Source of the DNA: Cercophora sp. LCS_1
Taxonomy: Eukaryota > Ascomycota > Sordariomycetes > Sordariales > Lasiosphaeriaceae
NCBI GenBank assembly: GCA_036250225.1
Contig: JAPZLL010000008.1
Span: 1,302,001 to 1,366,000, forward strand
Length of the DNA stretch: 64,000 bases
Direction: 5' to 3'
Shown: positions 42,002 through 52,655 of the stretch, piece by piece
How the letters are laid out: every line of letters starts with the position of its first letter
Numbering within the stretch: the stretch's first letter is position 1
Position numbers and translations under genes: made by a program
Notes under the pieces: generated by a model
Database searches by the model: none
The model's input: the letters and a program-made list of their open reading frames with translations, nothing else
What the model was told of the DNA's origin: nothing

Positions 42002-43951
42002 ATGTCGGCGACACTCTACACGCCGCTCAGCCCGACCAAGAATGAGATCCGTCTTCTCCATCTTAAGCCGCGGCGCGCCGGTTCACCACTAGAATGCACC
42101 CTGATCGTCACATCCCTTGAGCCATATCCCGCACCAAACAACCCCACCTCCCCATCCACGCTCAAAGCGCTCTTCTCCAAATCCACCCCTGTGACCCCCG
42201 AGTTCCATGCCCTATCCTACGTCTGGGGCGATCCAACACCGACATGCACCATTACCGTTAACTCCATGCCGAACAAAACCAACCAATCGCTACACGACGC
42301 GCTCAATGCCGTCCTTTCCCAGACATCGCATCGCATCATCTGGGCCGACTGACTCTGCATCAACCAGACCGACCCAGCCGAGCAGAGCCACCAGGTCCAG
42401 CTGATGGACCGTGTCTACTCGCGCGCAGCCGGCGTGATTGCATGGCTTGGCCCTGCAGACAACAACAGCGATCTCGCCATCAAATCCCTGGAACAAGTCT
42501 GTAAGATGGGTGAGAAGATCGGAACATGGCGCGGCAAGAGGAGGCATGACTCGGGTGCGAAGACGAGTCTGTCGCGGATTTCAGCGAGGGTGCAGCTGTG
42601 GGAAGGCGTCGAGAAGATCTTTCGCGGACGTAGCGGGCTCGGGCTCCATGCTTATGAGGCCGTTGTCGTTCTATCGAGAAGGGAGTACTGGGAAAACGAG
42701 TGTGGATCATTCAGGAGATGATCGTGGCCCGGGATGTTTTGTTTCTATGCGGAGACTCCAAAGCCCCCGGGCTTCACATGGCACTACTAATGATGAACGA
42801 GGCCACCAAGCTGCCCGAGATGCTCCCCGGTAATCAGATTGAGCGGTTGGGCGATCCAGTCACCGACAAGCTGACGTACTCGCTGGTCGACCAGCGTCGA
42901 ATGCCTCGCTTTTTTGCAAGGAGTGAACGCGACACCCAGATGCAGAAACGAGACCTATATCACCTGTTGTTCTATCTCCGAACCGGCATGGGTTACAAAG
43001 CCACAAACCCACGGGATTACGTCTACGCGCTGCTCGGGCTGGCCGAGGACCGCAAAACCCTCGGCATCATCCCAGACTACACCCAGCCCGTCGAGGATGC
43101 ATTCGCCGACGTCACCCGCCGTCTCGTAGCAAACGGCTACACCAACGCTCTCGCATTCGCCCTTTCAACCAAATTAACCCCAAACCTCCCTTCATCCATG
43201 AGCCACGTCTTTTTCTGCACATTTCGCACCGCACAAGACCAACCAAGCCTTCAAACCGCCCACGTCACTCTCGATGTAGCCGACAAATCCCGTCTTCCCA
43301 TCCGTGCGTCCCAGGTCGGAACCGTCACCAAGCTCGCCCCTGCCCTTCCCTTTACCTCTGACGGGAACACCCTCGCCACCGATCCCGTGACCGCAGCAAC
43401 AGTCTTTATAAAATGGCTGTCCCTCATCGAGCGTGAACTCCTTCTTTACCCTGAGGAAGAAGAATCTCAATTCTTCAACAACCCGGACCCCGTCGTCATC
43501 GGCACACCCCGCCGTGCGCAAGACCACGCGCGGCTTGCCCGCTCACTGTGCGTCATGCGCAATCCGTCATCTAGTGTTTGGACACGCGACCAACCAGAGC
43601 GGCATTACCACCTCTTGGCGGCGTCGTTTCGTGACGAGGGTGTCCATGAAGCCGTGGAGAGGGACGAGATGGAGAAGAGAATGGTACGGGCTTATGCGGA
43701 GAGTGTGCTTGGACATGCCAAGAGGGGATGTCAGGCTTTTAGGCTGAGTTCGGGGCATTTGGGATTGGCATCGCCAGGGTGTGAGGTTGGGGATGAGGTT
43801 GTGTACTTCCCGGGGGGGGGGGGGGTCCTTTCCGTTTGTGGTGAAAGGCGGTGGAGATGAGGGGTGGAAGCTGGTGGGGATTGCCTTTGTCGATGATTTT
43901 AGATTTTGGTTGATGAAGGAGGAGCCGAGTCGGGTGATTGTTTTGACATGA
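42002..43951 (+). pseudogene. HET-domain gene with stop codon and two frameshifts
   Basis: The frame starts MSATLYTPLSPTKNEIRLLHL and carries ALSYVWGDP and HRIIWAD, then TGA (42350-42352) inside the WIDAxCINQ motif, continuing in the same frame as LCINQTDPAEQSHQVQLMDRVY and GVIAWLGPADNN. Near 42680-42700, in REYWE, it must shift to reach VWIIQEMIVARDVLFLCGDSK, which runs on with NPRDYVYALLGLAED (standard HET landmark). At a G14 run (43812-43825) it shifts back; the original frame then gives SFPFVVKGGGDEGWKLVGIAFVDDF and a natural stop at 43949-43951. The two shifts are opposite in sign and leave the long middle readable. The stop in a core motif makes a functional product unlikely. Confidence 0.85.
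43812..43825. repeat. G14 homopolymer inside the HET pseudogene
   Basis: Fourteen G in the coding strand at the point where the reading frame shifts; prone to replication slippage and to sequencing error. Confidence 0.9.
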
Positions 43952-44211
43952 TGGGTAGAAGGACTGCCGGGATTCATGGGAATCATCTCAGCTATTCTCA
44001 AGTCTTCAAGGCACGGCACCCAACAACGTCAAGAGTCACTCACGCACAAGTAATCAGCACATTCAGTGTTTCAAAAAGACAAGGTCGATTCATTTTCTGA
44101 CAATAGCACACTCGAAATCTACATCGCAACTAACCAGCCACAGAAGTGAAATCAACAACTCAAAACCCCGAAACCTCCCCTTCTACTATACCATCCACCT
44201 GGGCAATCCAT
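43952..44211. other. spacer, nothing seen
   Basis: About 260 bp with no supported frame. Confidence 0.4.
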
Positions 44212-44440
44212 CTAATTGCAGCCTGACGCGCGGTTGGAAAGGCACTGTGCGACATCATAAGCCCAAGCAAGCTGGACACCCCTCTTCAGACCCGAGACAC
44301 CGCTGGCCGTATTGCAAGAGTTGAGAGTCTCGTAACCGGCGGTAGCCAGATCGTGGCGCTGGGCACCAGACACAACCTTGGACCAGCTGGCGTAGCAGTT
44401 GCCGTAGCGGATGTCGCGTGGCGATTCGGGGGAACACTTT
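44212..44440 (-). pseudogene. C-terminal remnant of a small secreted-type protein
   Basis: An open minus frame ends at TAG 44212 and reads SPRDIRYGNCYASWSKVVSG, QRHDLATAGYETLNSCNTASG and VQLAWAYDVAQCLSNRASGCN. Spacing of Cys and aromatic residues looks like the end of a small secreted cysteine protein. No ATG or signal peptide is found upstream in frame; a stop lies just 5' (near 44440), so either an upstream exon is not recognised or the 5' part has been lost. The plus strand here has an alternative frame (AQGAKEAVAFHACAGR) with a GTAAGT-like donor, which weakens the call. Confidence 0.35.
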
Positions 44441-44868
44441 AGTCACCGCTCAGGGCGCCAAGGAGGCTGTTGCATTCCACGCCTGCGCGGGCCGTAAGTG
44501 TGAGTGTGAGTGTGATGATGAGCTCCTAAAGGCAGCCCCCAATGCAACTGTGCTTGGGAAGCAGAAAACGCAAAATTTTACAGCAGGGGCGCTTGGGCTG
44601 TCTCATGCGCCGTGATCTGTCAGGCCTTCAAATCGCTCACTGGCATTCCCTAGCGGCTGCGGCCATCTCTGACGATGTGGCTCTGGTTGAGCGTCATGGT
44701 GTCTTCATGTTACTCGCGGAGCACAGACAACCGGGCACAGGTGACTTGAAGTTCACAAGGATAGCATCACCGTCAGCTGGCAAATGCAGCTCTGTCTTGG
44801 CTGCCAGCCCTGATCAAGATAGGTATCTCTCACCCCAACACTGAGTTTCGTCACAAGAATAACCACAG
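44441..44868. other. intergenic, no convincing gene
   Basis: About 430 bp; contains a short GTGAGT-like tandem stretch near 44498-44512 (TGTGAG units). No supported gene. Confidence 0.4.
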
Positions 44869-47136
44869 CTAAATAAGGATACTGCCCCTTTCTCCGTGTC
44901 CGTAAACGCAGTTTGCCCGCACCTGTCCGAGGCCAAGCCTCACGAATTCGCTTTGCCCATTGCCGATTCTCCGAACGAATATGACGTGAAGCAAAGGGTT
45001 CGAACTCAGTTTCAGCCCCTTGGCATATCCAACAACGACGCAACCCTCCCAAACCCTATCGTGCGCTTCGTCGGGCCAAAAGGTTCCGACTTTCGACAAT
45101 GAATCCCTCTCAATGACCTCGTATCCGCGTGAGCCACCCCCACCAGGACTGACACAGTTCTTCAGCTCCCTCACATTGACCCTGAGTCTCCGGTCATCAT
45201 CGTCAATACGCAAATCGTTGTGCGTAGCAATCGTCAGTGCCTCCTTGACAAAGCTTATCCGTCCCTCATATGCCATCCACGACCATGACGGGACAGCCGC
45301 CCCATCGGTTCGTTTGCTGTAGTCAATCCTGGGACCCATTAAGCCGTCCGCTCGTCTCCAGAGCAGCATCCGCGCCAGACAAAAGTCAAGCACGCCGTAT
45401 TTTGCGCCTTTCCCAAACACAGTCTCCATCCGCGCAGTGAGACCAGAAATGGCGGCGTATCTGTCATTGTCGACGGTGATGCCTCGGCCCGCGTACTCGG
45501 TGAACAGCCACTGGAGAAAGTCCACAACGCGCGCAACGCCTGCAGAGCGCAGGACGGCGGGGAAGTGTGCGTCCTGGATGAAGTGGTCCCTTCCCGGTGC
45601 GGACCCGAGGGCGCAAAAGCTGTCGCTGCGCACAAGCTTGCCACACTCCCAGTAGATTTGGTTGGTGGAAAAGTGGAGTGTGCGTCGTGAGAGGACACGT
45701 TCCTGAAGCACCCAGGCACGGCTGTTGAGGCGGCTGCGACTGACGTCGGCGTCGAAGTCGGCCATGTCGCCCGAAACGTAGAGGGCCCCGGTGCCGTTTC
45801 GGACCTTGATCACTTGCGGTGCTTCGTAGCGGCGGAGGAACCCCTGCTTCGAATCCTTGGCCGATGTTGCAGCGATCGTGCAGTATGCGGACGCGAATAC
45901 GTCTTGCATCGTCGCGAGCCCCTGGCTTAGATCCAGGTTGGACAGATCATTGTCTCTCGGGTCATGGGTGTTGTACTTGTTTTGGATTAGACAAACGGAG
46001 TCGATCCAAAGATAGCGCTTTCCAAGAGCTCGTGTCACTGTGACGGCGTCCTGGAAGCTCTGCGGAAGGTCGTCGAGATGGAATCCACTGAGTCGAGCCT
46101 GGATGTTCCCGCTGTTGGTGTAATATCGGTCCTTTTCGTCGTTTGTCAGTCGACGCGCGCCCCAGGAGTGAGAAAGAACGACGTATTCGGGGCAAGCCCG
46201 CTCTACTAGGATTAGGCCGCCGTTCGAGTCTCCCGGCCTTCCTGTATCAATCAGTCGCTTGGGGCTGAAGCCTGTCTCCCGACGCATACAGTCGTGCTCA
46301 CGGTCGCAGTCATGTAGCCAGGCCTTACAAAGCTGGAACAAGCCCGATTTCACCACCCCATAGCCTTTCGCAATCTGCGGCAGAGGGATGCCCACTTGGA
46401 TGTGCGCATCTTCAACCGGTGCCCGAGGATCCGACAGCAGATGAGCAAGTCTGGTACCATCTTGAAGTTGGATGAAACTGTCCCTTTTCACGACAGGGCC
46501 GGTTACTGAGAGCGTCGTCATACGATCGAGGATAAACCTGCAGAGAGGGCAGCGTGACCGCGCGTTGATGATGTGGCCCTCTGCCAATGACCTCGTTCTG
46601 GCTTTGGCATCGAGCAGAAGTTCGCATTGCTGGCAAATCTCCCGGTTCTGCAAGAACCCAGACGGAACGACAAGTTGGTGGCCCAAGCATGTAGCCCTAG
46701 CAAACTGGTTGTCCACCCCAACCTGCCAGACCGACGACGATAGCCTCTGATTCAGCTCCTGCTGTCGTTTTTGTTCTTCCTTGGCCGCTTTGGAATTTTT
46801 CCTCTCTGCATCAACGGTGGCAAGTCCGGCGACGCCTGCGACGCCAAGGCCCCCAACAGTCGCGACGGCGGCGCCAGCTGCTGTTGTCGCCACTGTGTAG
46901 AGACCACCGAAGAGAACAATGTCGGCCAACAAGACCAACCCAATCAACTGCATTTTTCCCTCAAACTCTTTCTGGGCTTCCGTCGTTGCGTGGGTTTTAT
47001 TTCTGACCACGCTGTACTGTGGTGGTGCCCCCAGAAAAGGGCTCGGAGTGGATTGCCAAGTCGAACCAGTATTGAACTCTGTGCTCTCGTCCTGGAAATC
47101 GTCGTCCGACAGAGACCGCCATAGCCACCAGGGCAT
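44869..47136 (-). CDS. HET-domain protein with N-terminal membrane segment and Cys pairs
   Basis: 755 residues, one exon. After a polar leader, residues 62-82 form a membrane helix (MQLIGLVLLADIVLFGGLY) followed by a Gly/Ala/Val-rich hydrophobic stretch to about 107 (AAVATVGGLGVAGVAGLA). A linker with paired cysteines follows (C168xxC171, C196xxC199), possibly zinc-binding. The HET block is intact and of the Tol/Het-6 type: CPEYVVLSHSWG (about 315-326), ALGKRYLWIDSVCLIQ (about 370-385), SAYCTIAATSAKDSKQGFL and SRAWVLQERVLSRRTLHFS, IYWECGKLV. The C-terminal domain has AVPSWSWMAYEG. Membrane location is inferred from the helix. By family it should trigger cell death or stress on nonself contact; the trigger is unknown. 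Confidence 0.92.
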   Translation of the reverse strand: MPWWLWRSLSDDDFQDESTEFNTGSTWQSTPSPFLGAPPQYSVVRNKTHATTEAQKEFEGKMQLIGLVLLADIVLFGGLYTVATTAAGAAVATVGGLGVAGVAGLATVDAERKNSKAAKEEQKRQQELNQRLSSSVWQVGVDNQFARATCLGHQLVVPSGFLQNREICQQCELLLDAKARTRSLAEGHIINARSRCPLCRFILDRMTTLSVTGPVVKRDSFIQLQDGTRLAHLLSDPRAPVEDAHIQVGIPLPQIAKGYGVVKSGLFQLCKAWLHDCDREHDCMRRETGFSPKRLIDTGRPGDSNGGLILVERACPEYVVLSHSWGARRLTNDEKDRYYTNSGNIQARLSGFHLDDLPQSFQDAVTVTRALGKRYLWIDSVCLIQNKYNTHDPRDNDLSNLDLSQGLATMQDVFASAYCTIAATSAKDSKQGFLRRYEAPQVIKVRNGTGALYVSGDMADFDADVSRSRLNSRAWVLQERVLSRRTLHFSTNQIYWECGKLVRSDSFCALGSAPGRDHFIQDAHFPAVLRSAGVARVVDFLQWLFTEYAGRGITVDNDRYAAISGLTARMETVFGKGAKYGVLDFCLARMLLWRRADGLMGPRIDYSKRTDGAAVPSWSWMAYEGRISFVKEALTIATHNDLRIDDDDRRLRVNVRELKNCVSPGGGGSRGYEVIERDSLSKVGTFWPDEAHDRVWEGCVVVGYAKGLKLSSNPLLHVIFVRRIGNGQSEFVRLGLGQVRANCVYGHGERGSILI

Positions 47137-47878
47137 TTTTCTGGTTTATGTTCCTTGGGTAGTTGAAAACGGGAGAACTTGGTATGGGATAAAAGGTTGT
47201 TGGGAAGAGAAGGTCAACAGGAATTTGAAGCTGAGGCCTTATGTTTGACTACCTATTACCTAGACAGCATGTGGGTCCAAACCTCGATGACGCATCTCTC
47301 AGCCGCAATGCCCCTCGATTTCGTATTCGTATTGCTGAGGGTGAGGCTCAACGACACCATTGGCTTGGCGATGCAAACCAGTGCTGTTGTCATGGGCCAG
47401 GTCCCCTGGCCACCCAACAGCTCGGCAGGATCGTCAGGCGACCGGAATGGGAGCCGCAGATCCAACCAACGGGTATGACACCCTGGCACGCAGGGCCAAG
47501 CGCTTCGGCTGGGTCCTGGGCCAACCGATCGGTGACCTGCCATCACATTGGTTGCTCTGGTCTCACCCGATCCGTCCTGAGAACAGGGCTTGTTGCAGAT
47601 TGAAATAGGGCCTCTGGCCACCCCAGATTGTATCTTAGTTTCCCTCTTCATGGCTTTCTGAGACCATTGAAGATTATCGTGAATAGAGTCAGTTAGTGCC
47701 CTCAGGGCCACCGATTGATCCAAGCCTGTGCAGTGTGAAGCCTCCGGCCTGCCCCACAGCTCAAGCTTGTTACAGCTGTAGGGCAGTAAGTTCACGCCAT
47801 CAAACGTGACGCGAAAGTAAAGAAACCGAACACGAGACCGGAATGCAACGCGAAAGATCTCATTGTGAGGTAGCGTCT
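47137..47878. other. intergenic, no convincing gene
   Basis: A 209-residue minus frame (47256-47885) overlaps the stop of the next gene and has no domain; I leave it out. Nothing else seen. Confidence 0.45.
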
Positions 47879-48604
47879 CTACCAAGGAACACTCTCCCCC
47901 TTATGATTCAAAAACCTCCCATTATCCTCCGTCTTCAACCCGTGCAGCACAGCCAACATGCTTCCGACACTCTCTTCCGGCGTCAGTATCGCCCCAGCAC
48001 CGCCCATCCTCGTCTTGACCCAACCGGGATCAACCACCACGACCACAACACCGGGCAACTTGGGCTTCAAATCCTCGGCTTGATGCGCGCTGAGCATGTT
48101 CAACGCCGCTTTGGAAATGCTGTACCCAGCCGCCTTCCTCGGACTGAACTCGAATGCCCGTGTGATGCTCCCTAGCCCGCTCGTCATGTTGAGAATCCGC
48201 ACATTCTCACTCAGCAGGTCCAGGCCAAGCAGAAACTCGACCACCTTGGCCGGACCGAGAACATTGACCGAGATTTGCGCAGCCAAGTCGTCGGGACCGA
48301 GAGTGAGTGAGCTCTGTCCCGATGCGGGGTTGATGGCTGCGCTGTTGATCAAGTAGTCGATTTTGAGGCTCTTGGGTGCAAGTGCACGCAGCGCGTCTTT
48401 GGCAAAGTTGTGGATGGACTGGAGGTTGCTGGTGTCGCATTCCAGGATGTGGGTTGAGGAGGAGGCGACGGCGCGCAGGTCGCCGAGATCGGAGGACAGT
48501 GAGCGGGTTGTTGCGATGACCGTGTTGGAGGGGTCTTGGGCGAGTTGGCGGACGAACTCGAGGCCGATGCCTCGGTTTGTGCCGGTGACGCAGTAGACGG
48601 GCAT
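47879..48604 (-). CDS. short-chain dehydrogenase/reductase (SDR)
   Basis: 241 residues, one exon. The classical SDR motifs are in place: VTGTNRGIGLEFVRQ (TGxxxGIG, cofactor binding, residues about 6-21), a Asp in ILECDTSN, INSAAIN (NxAx, about 86), ILNMTSGLGS with the catalytic Ser near 143, and YSISKAALNML (YxxxK, about 160). The C-terminus VVVVVDPGWVKTRMGG is the PGWVxT segment. It resembles the C-factor/sniffer-like subgroup acting on small carbonyls with NAD(P)H. The substrate cannot be inferred; neighbours give no pathway. The frame is intact and full length. Confidence 0.9.
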   Translation of the reverse strand: MPVYCVTGTNRGIGLEFVRQLAQDPSNTVIATTRSLSSDLGDLRAVASSSTHILECDTSNLQSIHNFAKDALRALAPKSLKIDYLINSAAINPASGQSSLTLGPDDLAAQISVNVLGPAKVVEFLLGLDLLSENVRILNMTSGLGSITRAFEFSPRKAAGYSISKAALNMLSAHQAEDLKPKLPGVVVVVVDPGWVKTRMGGAGAILTPEESVGSMLAVLHGLKTEDNGRFLNHKGESVPW

Positions 48605-49126
48605 TTCGGAGTTCTCGGCAAGTTGAGTTGGCTTGATGATATTGTTGTTGTTGAAGATGGTGGGAATAAGGTTCGGACGGTGGTCTTATAGCAGACCGAA
48701 TGAGGGGTAATGGCCCCACTGGTAACCTGACCTTTGGGCCGTCAATGACGCGAGCACTGGATTGGGTTGGGTTGAAACAGCTGATGTTTGAGCGACAAAT
48801 GCCAAAGTCTAGATAGCAGTTTCATCGACTAAATAATCTATGTAATTATCTTATCTTGTTTTCCATGACAGGTTGCGTGAAACTTAACAAGGACTTGATG
48901 CTGAGGCAACAAGTCCAACCTCAAGATTGAAACTGATCATCAGAATATGCAATGCCATCTCCGATAACTTGCACGAGATGACTCGTTTCAACTACAGACA
49001 GAAGCCACTAATAGACATGATGAAATGTGTTCAAGTGCTAAATTCCAGTCATTCCTGATATCATTACACCCATGTACGCTATGCCAGTCCAGACCCAATA
49101 GAGAAATACCCAACTGTGAGAGCCCT
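48605..49126. other. intergenic, AT-richer, no gene seen
   Basis: About 520 bp between two minus-strand genes; SDR promoter and AAA gene 3' end expected here. Confidence 0.45.
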
Positions 49127-52126
49127 TTACCTCGCCTTCTTCTGCTGCGCAGCAAACTTCTGAATCTCCAACAGGGCCTCCCTGGTGACTGTGGGCCGTG
49201 TGACCGACAGAGCCCGCTCAAAGTGGGCCTTGGTGATGAATCTCTTGGGCTCCTCATCCTTCTTGTCCTCCTTGTTGTCATCCTTCTTCTCTTCCTCCTC
49301 CTTTTCCTCCTTTGCCTGGTCCTTGCTTTCCTCCGTCTTTTCACCCTCCTCCGCGTCCTTCTTTTCCTCCTCAGCTTTTTTCTTTTCCTTCTCCTCCTTC
49401 TCCTTCGCCTTGGAAGCTACCTCAAGCTCCCTCTCAGCCGCCAGCGCAGCCTGCACACACAACGTCCTCACATCGCTGCCACTGAACCCCTTGGTCCTTT
49501 CGGCCAACTCAGCAACATCAACATCATCGGCAACCTTCTCATCCTTGAGATAGATGTTGAAGATCGCCTTTCGATCCTCCACATTCGGCAGCCCGATATG
49601 CAAGCTATGCGGCAACCGTCTGCAAACCGCATCATCGATATCACCAGGGCGATTTGTTGCGATAAACAAGAACGGCGCGCCCTTGCGCTTGCTCAAGCCG
49701 TCCATCTCGCTCAAAAACTGCGACATGGCCTTGCGTTCCCACGACTTGTCGCCCATACCACGCTGTTTGAACACCGAGTCGCCTTCGTCAATGAAGATGG
49801 CGCAGGGAGCGAGCTTGGTGGCGAGCGAAAACATGGCTTGAATGCGCTTCTCTGTCTCGCCGACCCAGCATGATTCGATATCGGCGGGCGTGGCGACGAG
49901 GAGGTTGGTGCCGGATTCCTTGGACATGACGCGCGCGAGATGGGTCTTGCCTGTGCCTGGAGGACCGTAGAGGATCGCGCCGTTGATGGACTCTTGGGCG
50001 AGCAAGCCGTAGTGCTTCTTGGTCTTCATGCGCATGAGCTGCGAGAGGGAGTCGGCTGTTTCTTGGTCGACGCGGATCGAGTCGCGGGTGGCATCGATTT
50101 TGTCTGGTCAAGATACCGCTATTAGCACCTTTTGTTTTGCTTGAATGGGAAGATGGAGGAGGGACTAACCGGTATCGACAACACAGTCGAAAAATTCCTT
50201 CTCGGTGCTGCTGCACGAACCCTCGATTTGATCCAGGAGCTTCTTGATCTTGGAAGGCCCCTTGTCACCGTCGGACGAGTCAGACGAGTCAGAGGAAAAG
50301 TTGCCGTCTTCGCACTTCTTCATGGCCGCCTTGAGCTTGGTGATGCGCTCCATCATGGCGAGCACGTCGCTGGGCTCGAGATGCGGCTTGGCCTTGACGC
50401 CCATGTTGAGCTGGCGGGACAAGCGGTGGGCGAGCCCGACGACGCCATCGGTGTTAGTATCCCAGACGTCAAACGCTTTCTTGATAGTCTCAACGCTGGC
50501 GTCGTCGTTGTAGGTGGGTGGCAGGACGTTGTCGCTGATCAACCCGGGCTCGAGGAGGAAACGGAGGGCTCGGCGCAGAAGACGCCAGTTCTTGTATGTC
50601 TCGAGGTTCTTCTCCCGCTTTTCCAGGGCCTTGGTGGCTTCGGACGTGAGGCGCGGGTACAGGTCGGCAAGACTGTAACCTTTGATCTTGAGACCGTCCC
50701 AGACCTTATCCATGGCACTTGTTCGCTGGCTATAGACGGGTGTGCTGTTGGACGTGGCTGTGGCGGCGATGAGGACGATCTTACCCTTGGACCGGGCCGT
50801 TTTGACGGCGTTATAGAACTTTTTGAACGGCGATTCATCGGCGTACTTTTCGACGTCACGGAGCTGGATGATCAAGGGACGGGTTTCCTTCTTGACGTTG
50901 GCAACCTCGTCCTTGGCAGCTTCAGTCTTGCTCTCATCCTTGCTGGTCTCTGCCTCCTGCTTCGACTGCGAATCTTCCGCGACTACTTCGGTCTTCGCAT
51001 CGGGAGTCTCCTCCTTTGCCTCAGGATCCTTGGATGGCTCGGCCTTGTCCTGTGTTGGCTCGCTGTTATCAGGAATCCCCCTCTTCTTATCAGCAGCACC
51101 CAGAAGCGCCTCAAGCAACCTCTCACAGGTCTTGATCTCCTCCTCGCCCTCCGATTCAAACTTCTTTTTAAACCACTGCAGCTCGCCCGACTCTTCGACA
51201 AGCTTTTTCACATCCTCGGCCCGCGTCCCCCACGCATCGCGGCACAGGTCCTCCATCTCCTCGCGGTCCAGCGCAATCAGGTCAGCCCCAGCATCGTGCG
51301 CTAAGTGCTGCACCACACCGTTGAGGAAATCCAGGTGGTTCTCCTTGGGCGACTGGATCAGCACGGCGGCCGACTCCTCCCAGAATGTGCGGTTCGTTTC
51401 AGATTCCGGAGACCGCAGACCCCACAGCGTGACGTCTTGGGCTTCTGAGTAGAAATCCGAGGGGACATCGTACGTAATGATTGCGTTGGGATCTGGCTTT
51501 GCGTTGGTGGTGGTGGTGGTGGTGGTGGTGGTGGTAGAGTCTGAAGGCTTGCCGTTCTCGAGATTGACGAGTCGGATTCGGGGCGGAGTGACGGGGTCTG
51601 AAGAGTGGAGGTGCACTTGGTGCTCGAGGAACCACGAGGGGATGACGATGGGCTTCTCTTCTTTCTTCTCCTCCTCCTTCTTCTCCTCCTCCTTCTTGTC
51701 GTCTCCATCCTTCTTGGCCTCCTCGGATGTAGACTCCGTCTTGGCGGTTTCCTCTGCGCTTGTTTCAGCTTTTGGCTCAGTGGTCTCCGTCGGCTGTTCG
51801 GTAGAGGTTGTCTCTGTAGCGTCTGCTGGCTTGTCGGCCTCTGTGGATGGCTCTGTTGCTGTGCTGTCGCTTGTTGTCTCGGCAGCTGCCTCTGCCGCTG
51901 GGGTTGACTCCGTGGATGCAGGTGAAGCTTCAGGGGTAGCATCTGTGGCGGTAGCCGCCGTCTCCTCCGTTGATGAAGTCACATCAGTGTTCTCGGTCGA
52001 TCCGGGAACAGCAGCCGGTGTCTCATCAGCTTGAGCTTCATTCTGGGGTGTGTTGGGCGTGGTGCTATCCGGCGTAGGAATGCCGGATGATGAGTCTGAA
52101 GACGAGTCGTTCTCCGGTGGCGCCAT
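49127..52126 (-). CDS. AAA+ ATPase, MSP1/ATAD1-like, with long disordered N-terminus
   Basis: Two exons: 52126-50170 and 50103-49127, with a 66-nt intron (GTTAGT, branch GCTAATA, acceptor ACCAG). 977 residues. The first 170 residues are Glu/Thr/Ser/Ala-rich and disordered, with KKEEEKKEEE repeats. A middle region with a second acidic insert contains WFLEHQVHLHSSDP, RPLIIQLRDVEKYADESPFKKF and IVLIAATATSN, possibly a degenerate P-loop-like domain. The C-terminal AAA domain has Walker A GPPGTGKT (699-706), pore-loop ESCWVGETEK, Walker B CAIFIDE (753-759) and ATNRPGDIDDAVCRRLP with arginine-finger region. An acidic/basic insert follows before the final helix (ITKAHFERALSVTRP). Such ATPases extract proteins from membranes or remodel complexes; a mitochondrial or peroxisomal location is inferred from family only. 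No N-terminal membrane helix is seen, unlike yeast Msp1. Confidence 0.9.
51505..51535. repeat. GGT trinucleotide repeat coding for poly-Thr in the AAA ATPase
   Basis: About ten TGG/GGT units; on the coding strand ACC repeats give ten consecutive Thr. Length may vary between strains. Confidence 0.9.
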
Positions 52127-52655
52127 GATGTCTAAAGTTGTGGGAGAAAAAAAAAAGGTCAAAGAAAACAATGACTTGGCAATGAGTTGGAATTGATGCT
52201 ACACCAACTTTCCCGACCGTTGACCCTTATGTACAGAGAAAACCGTTGCGATGCACCCCACCAGAGGCATCCGTGGCGTTAGGCATCGGTTGCAGCCTGC
52301 TCAGCCCTCCGTAGCCTGGAGATTAGGCCAGAGGGCTCAGCTTCGATCCTTCTGCTCTTGGCGGGAGGGCGCCGTCTCAGCCAAGCGCCAGTGACAGGGT
52401 TCCATGTGCGAAAGGATTCCAGCCCAACCACCAAGCCCACCAGCATTGGCCCAAAAAGGCTTAGCTGCTCCGCTCCGTCTCTCCTTCCCACTCCCGAACT
52501 ACGGCTCCCGAACCCGGCCCTCTCGAATCTGAATCATGTTCACACAACCCGGGCAGTTTTGCTGACCAGAAAACAGGCCGCATAACCGCTGGCCTTTTCC
52601 CCGGCCTAAGCCCCTCCCTCCCGTATCGGCGCGGGCCTTGTGCATTGGGGCTGAG
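52127..52655. other. promoter region of AAA gene and 3' spacer
   Basis: About 530 bp; no supported frame. An A10 run lies near 52147. Confidence 0.45.

Noticed and set aside
43812..43825. G14 tract as a functional phase-variation switch
   Set aside because: The upstream TGA in the HET core blocks a full product whatever the tract length; kept only as a note in the findings.
1397..43951. Repeat-induced point mutation as cause of the lesions
   Set aside because: The broken genes keep high GC and normal codon use, and the lesions are mostly single indels or isolated stops rather than dense C-to-T changes.
47256..47885. 209-residue minus frame downstream of the SDR gene
   Set aside because: Overlaps the SDR stop, lacks any domain and has no splice signals; could not be supported.
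50132..52034. Two long plus frames opposite the AAA ATPase
   Set aside because: Leu/Val-rich antisense of Glu/Lys/Ser-rich coding sequence; the minus strand has clear AAA motifs and a matching intron.
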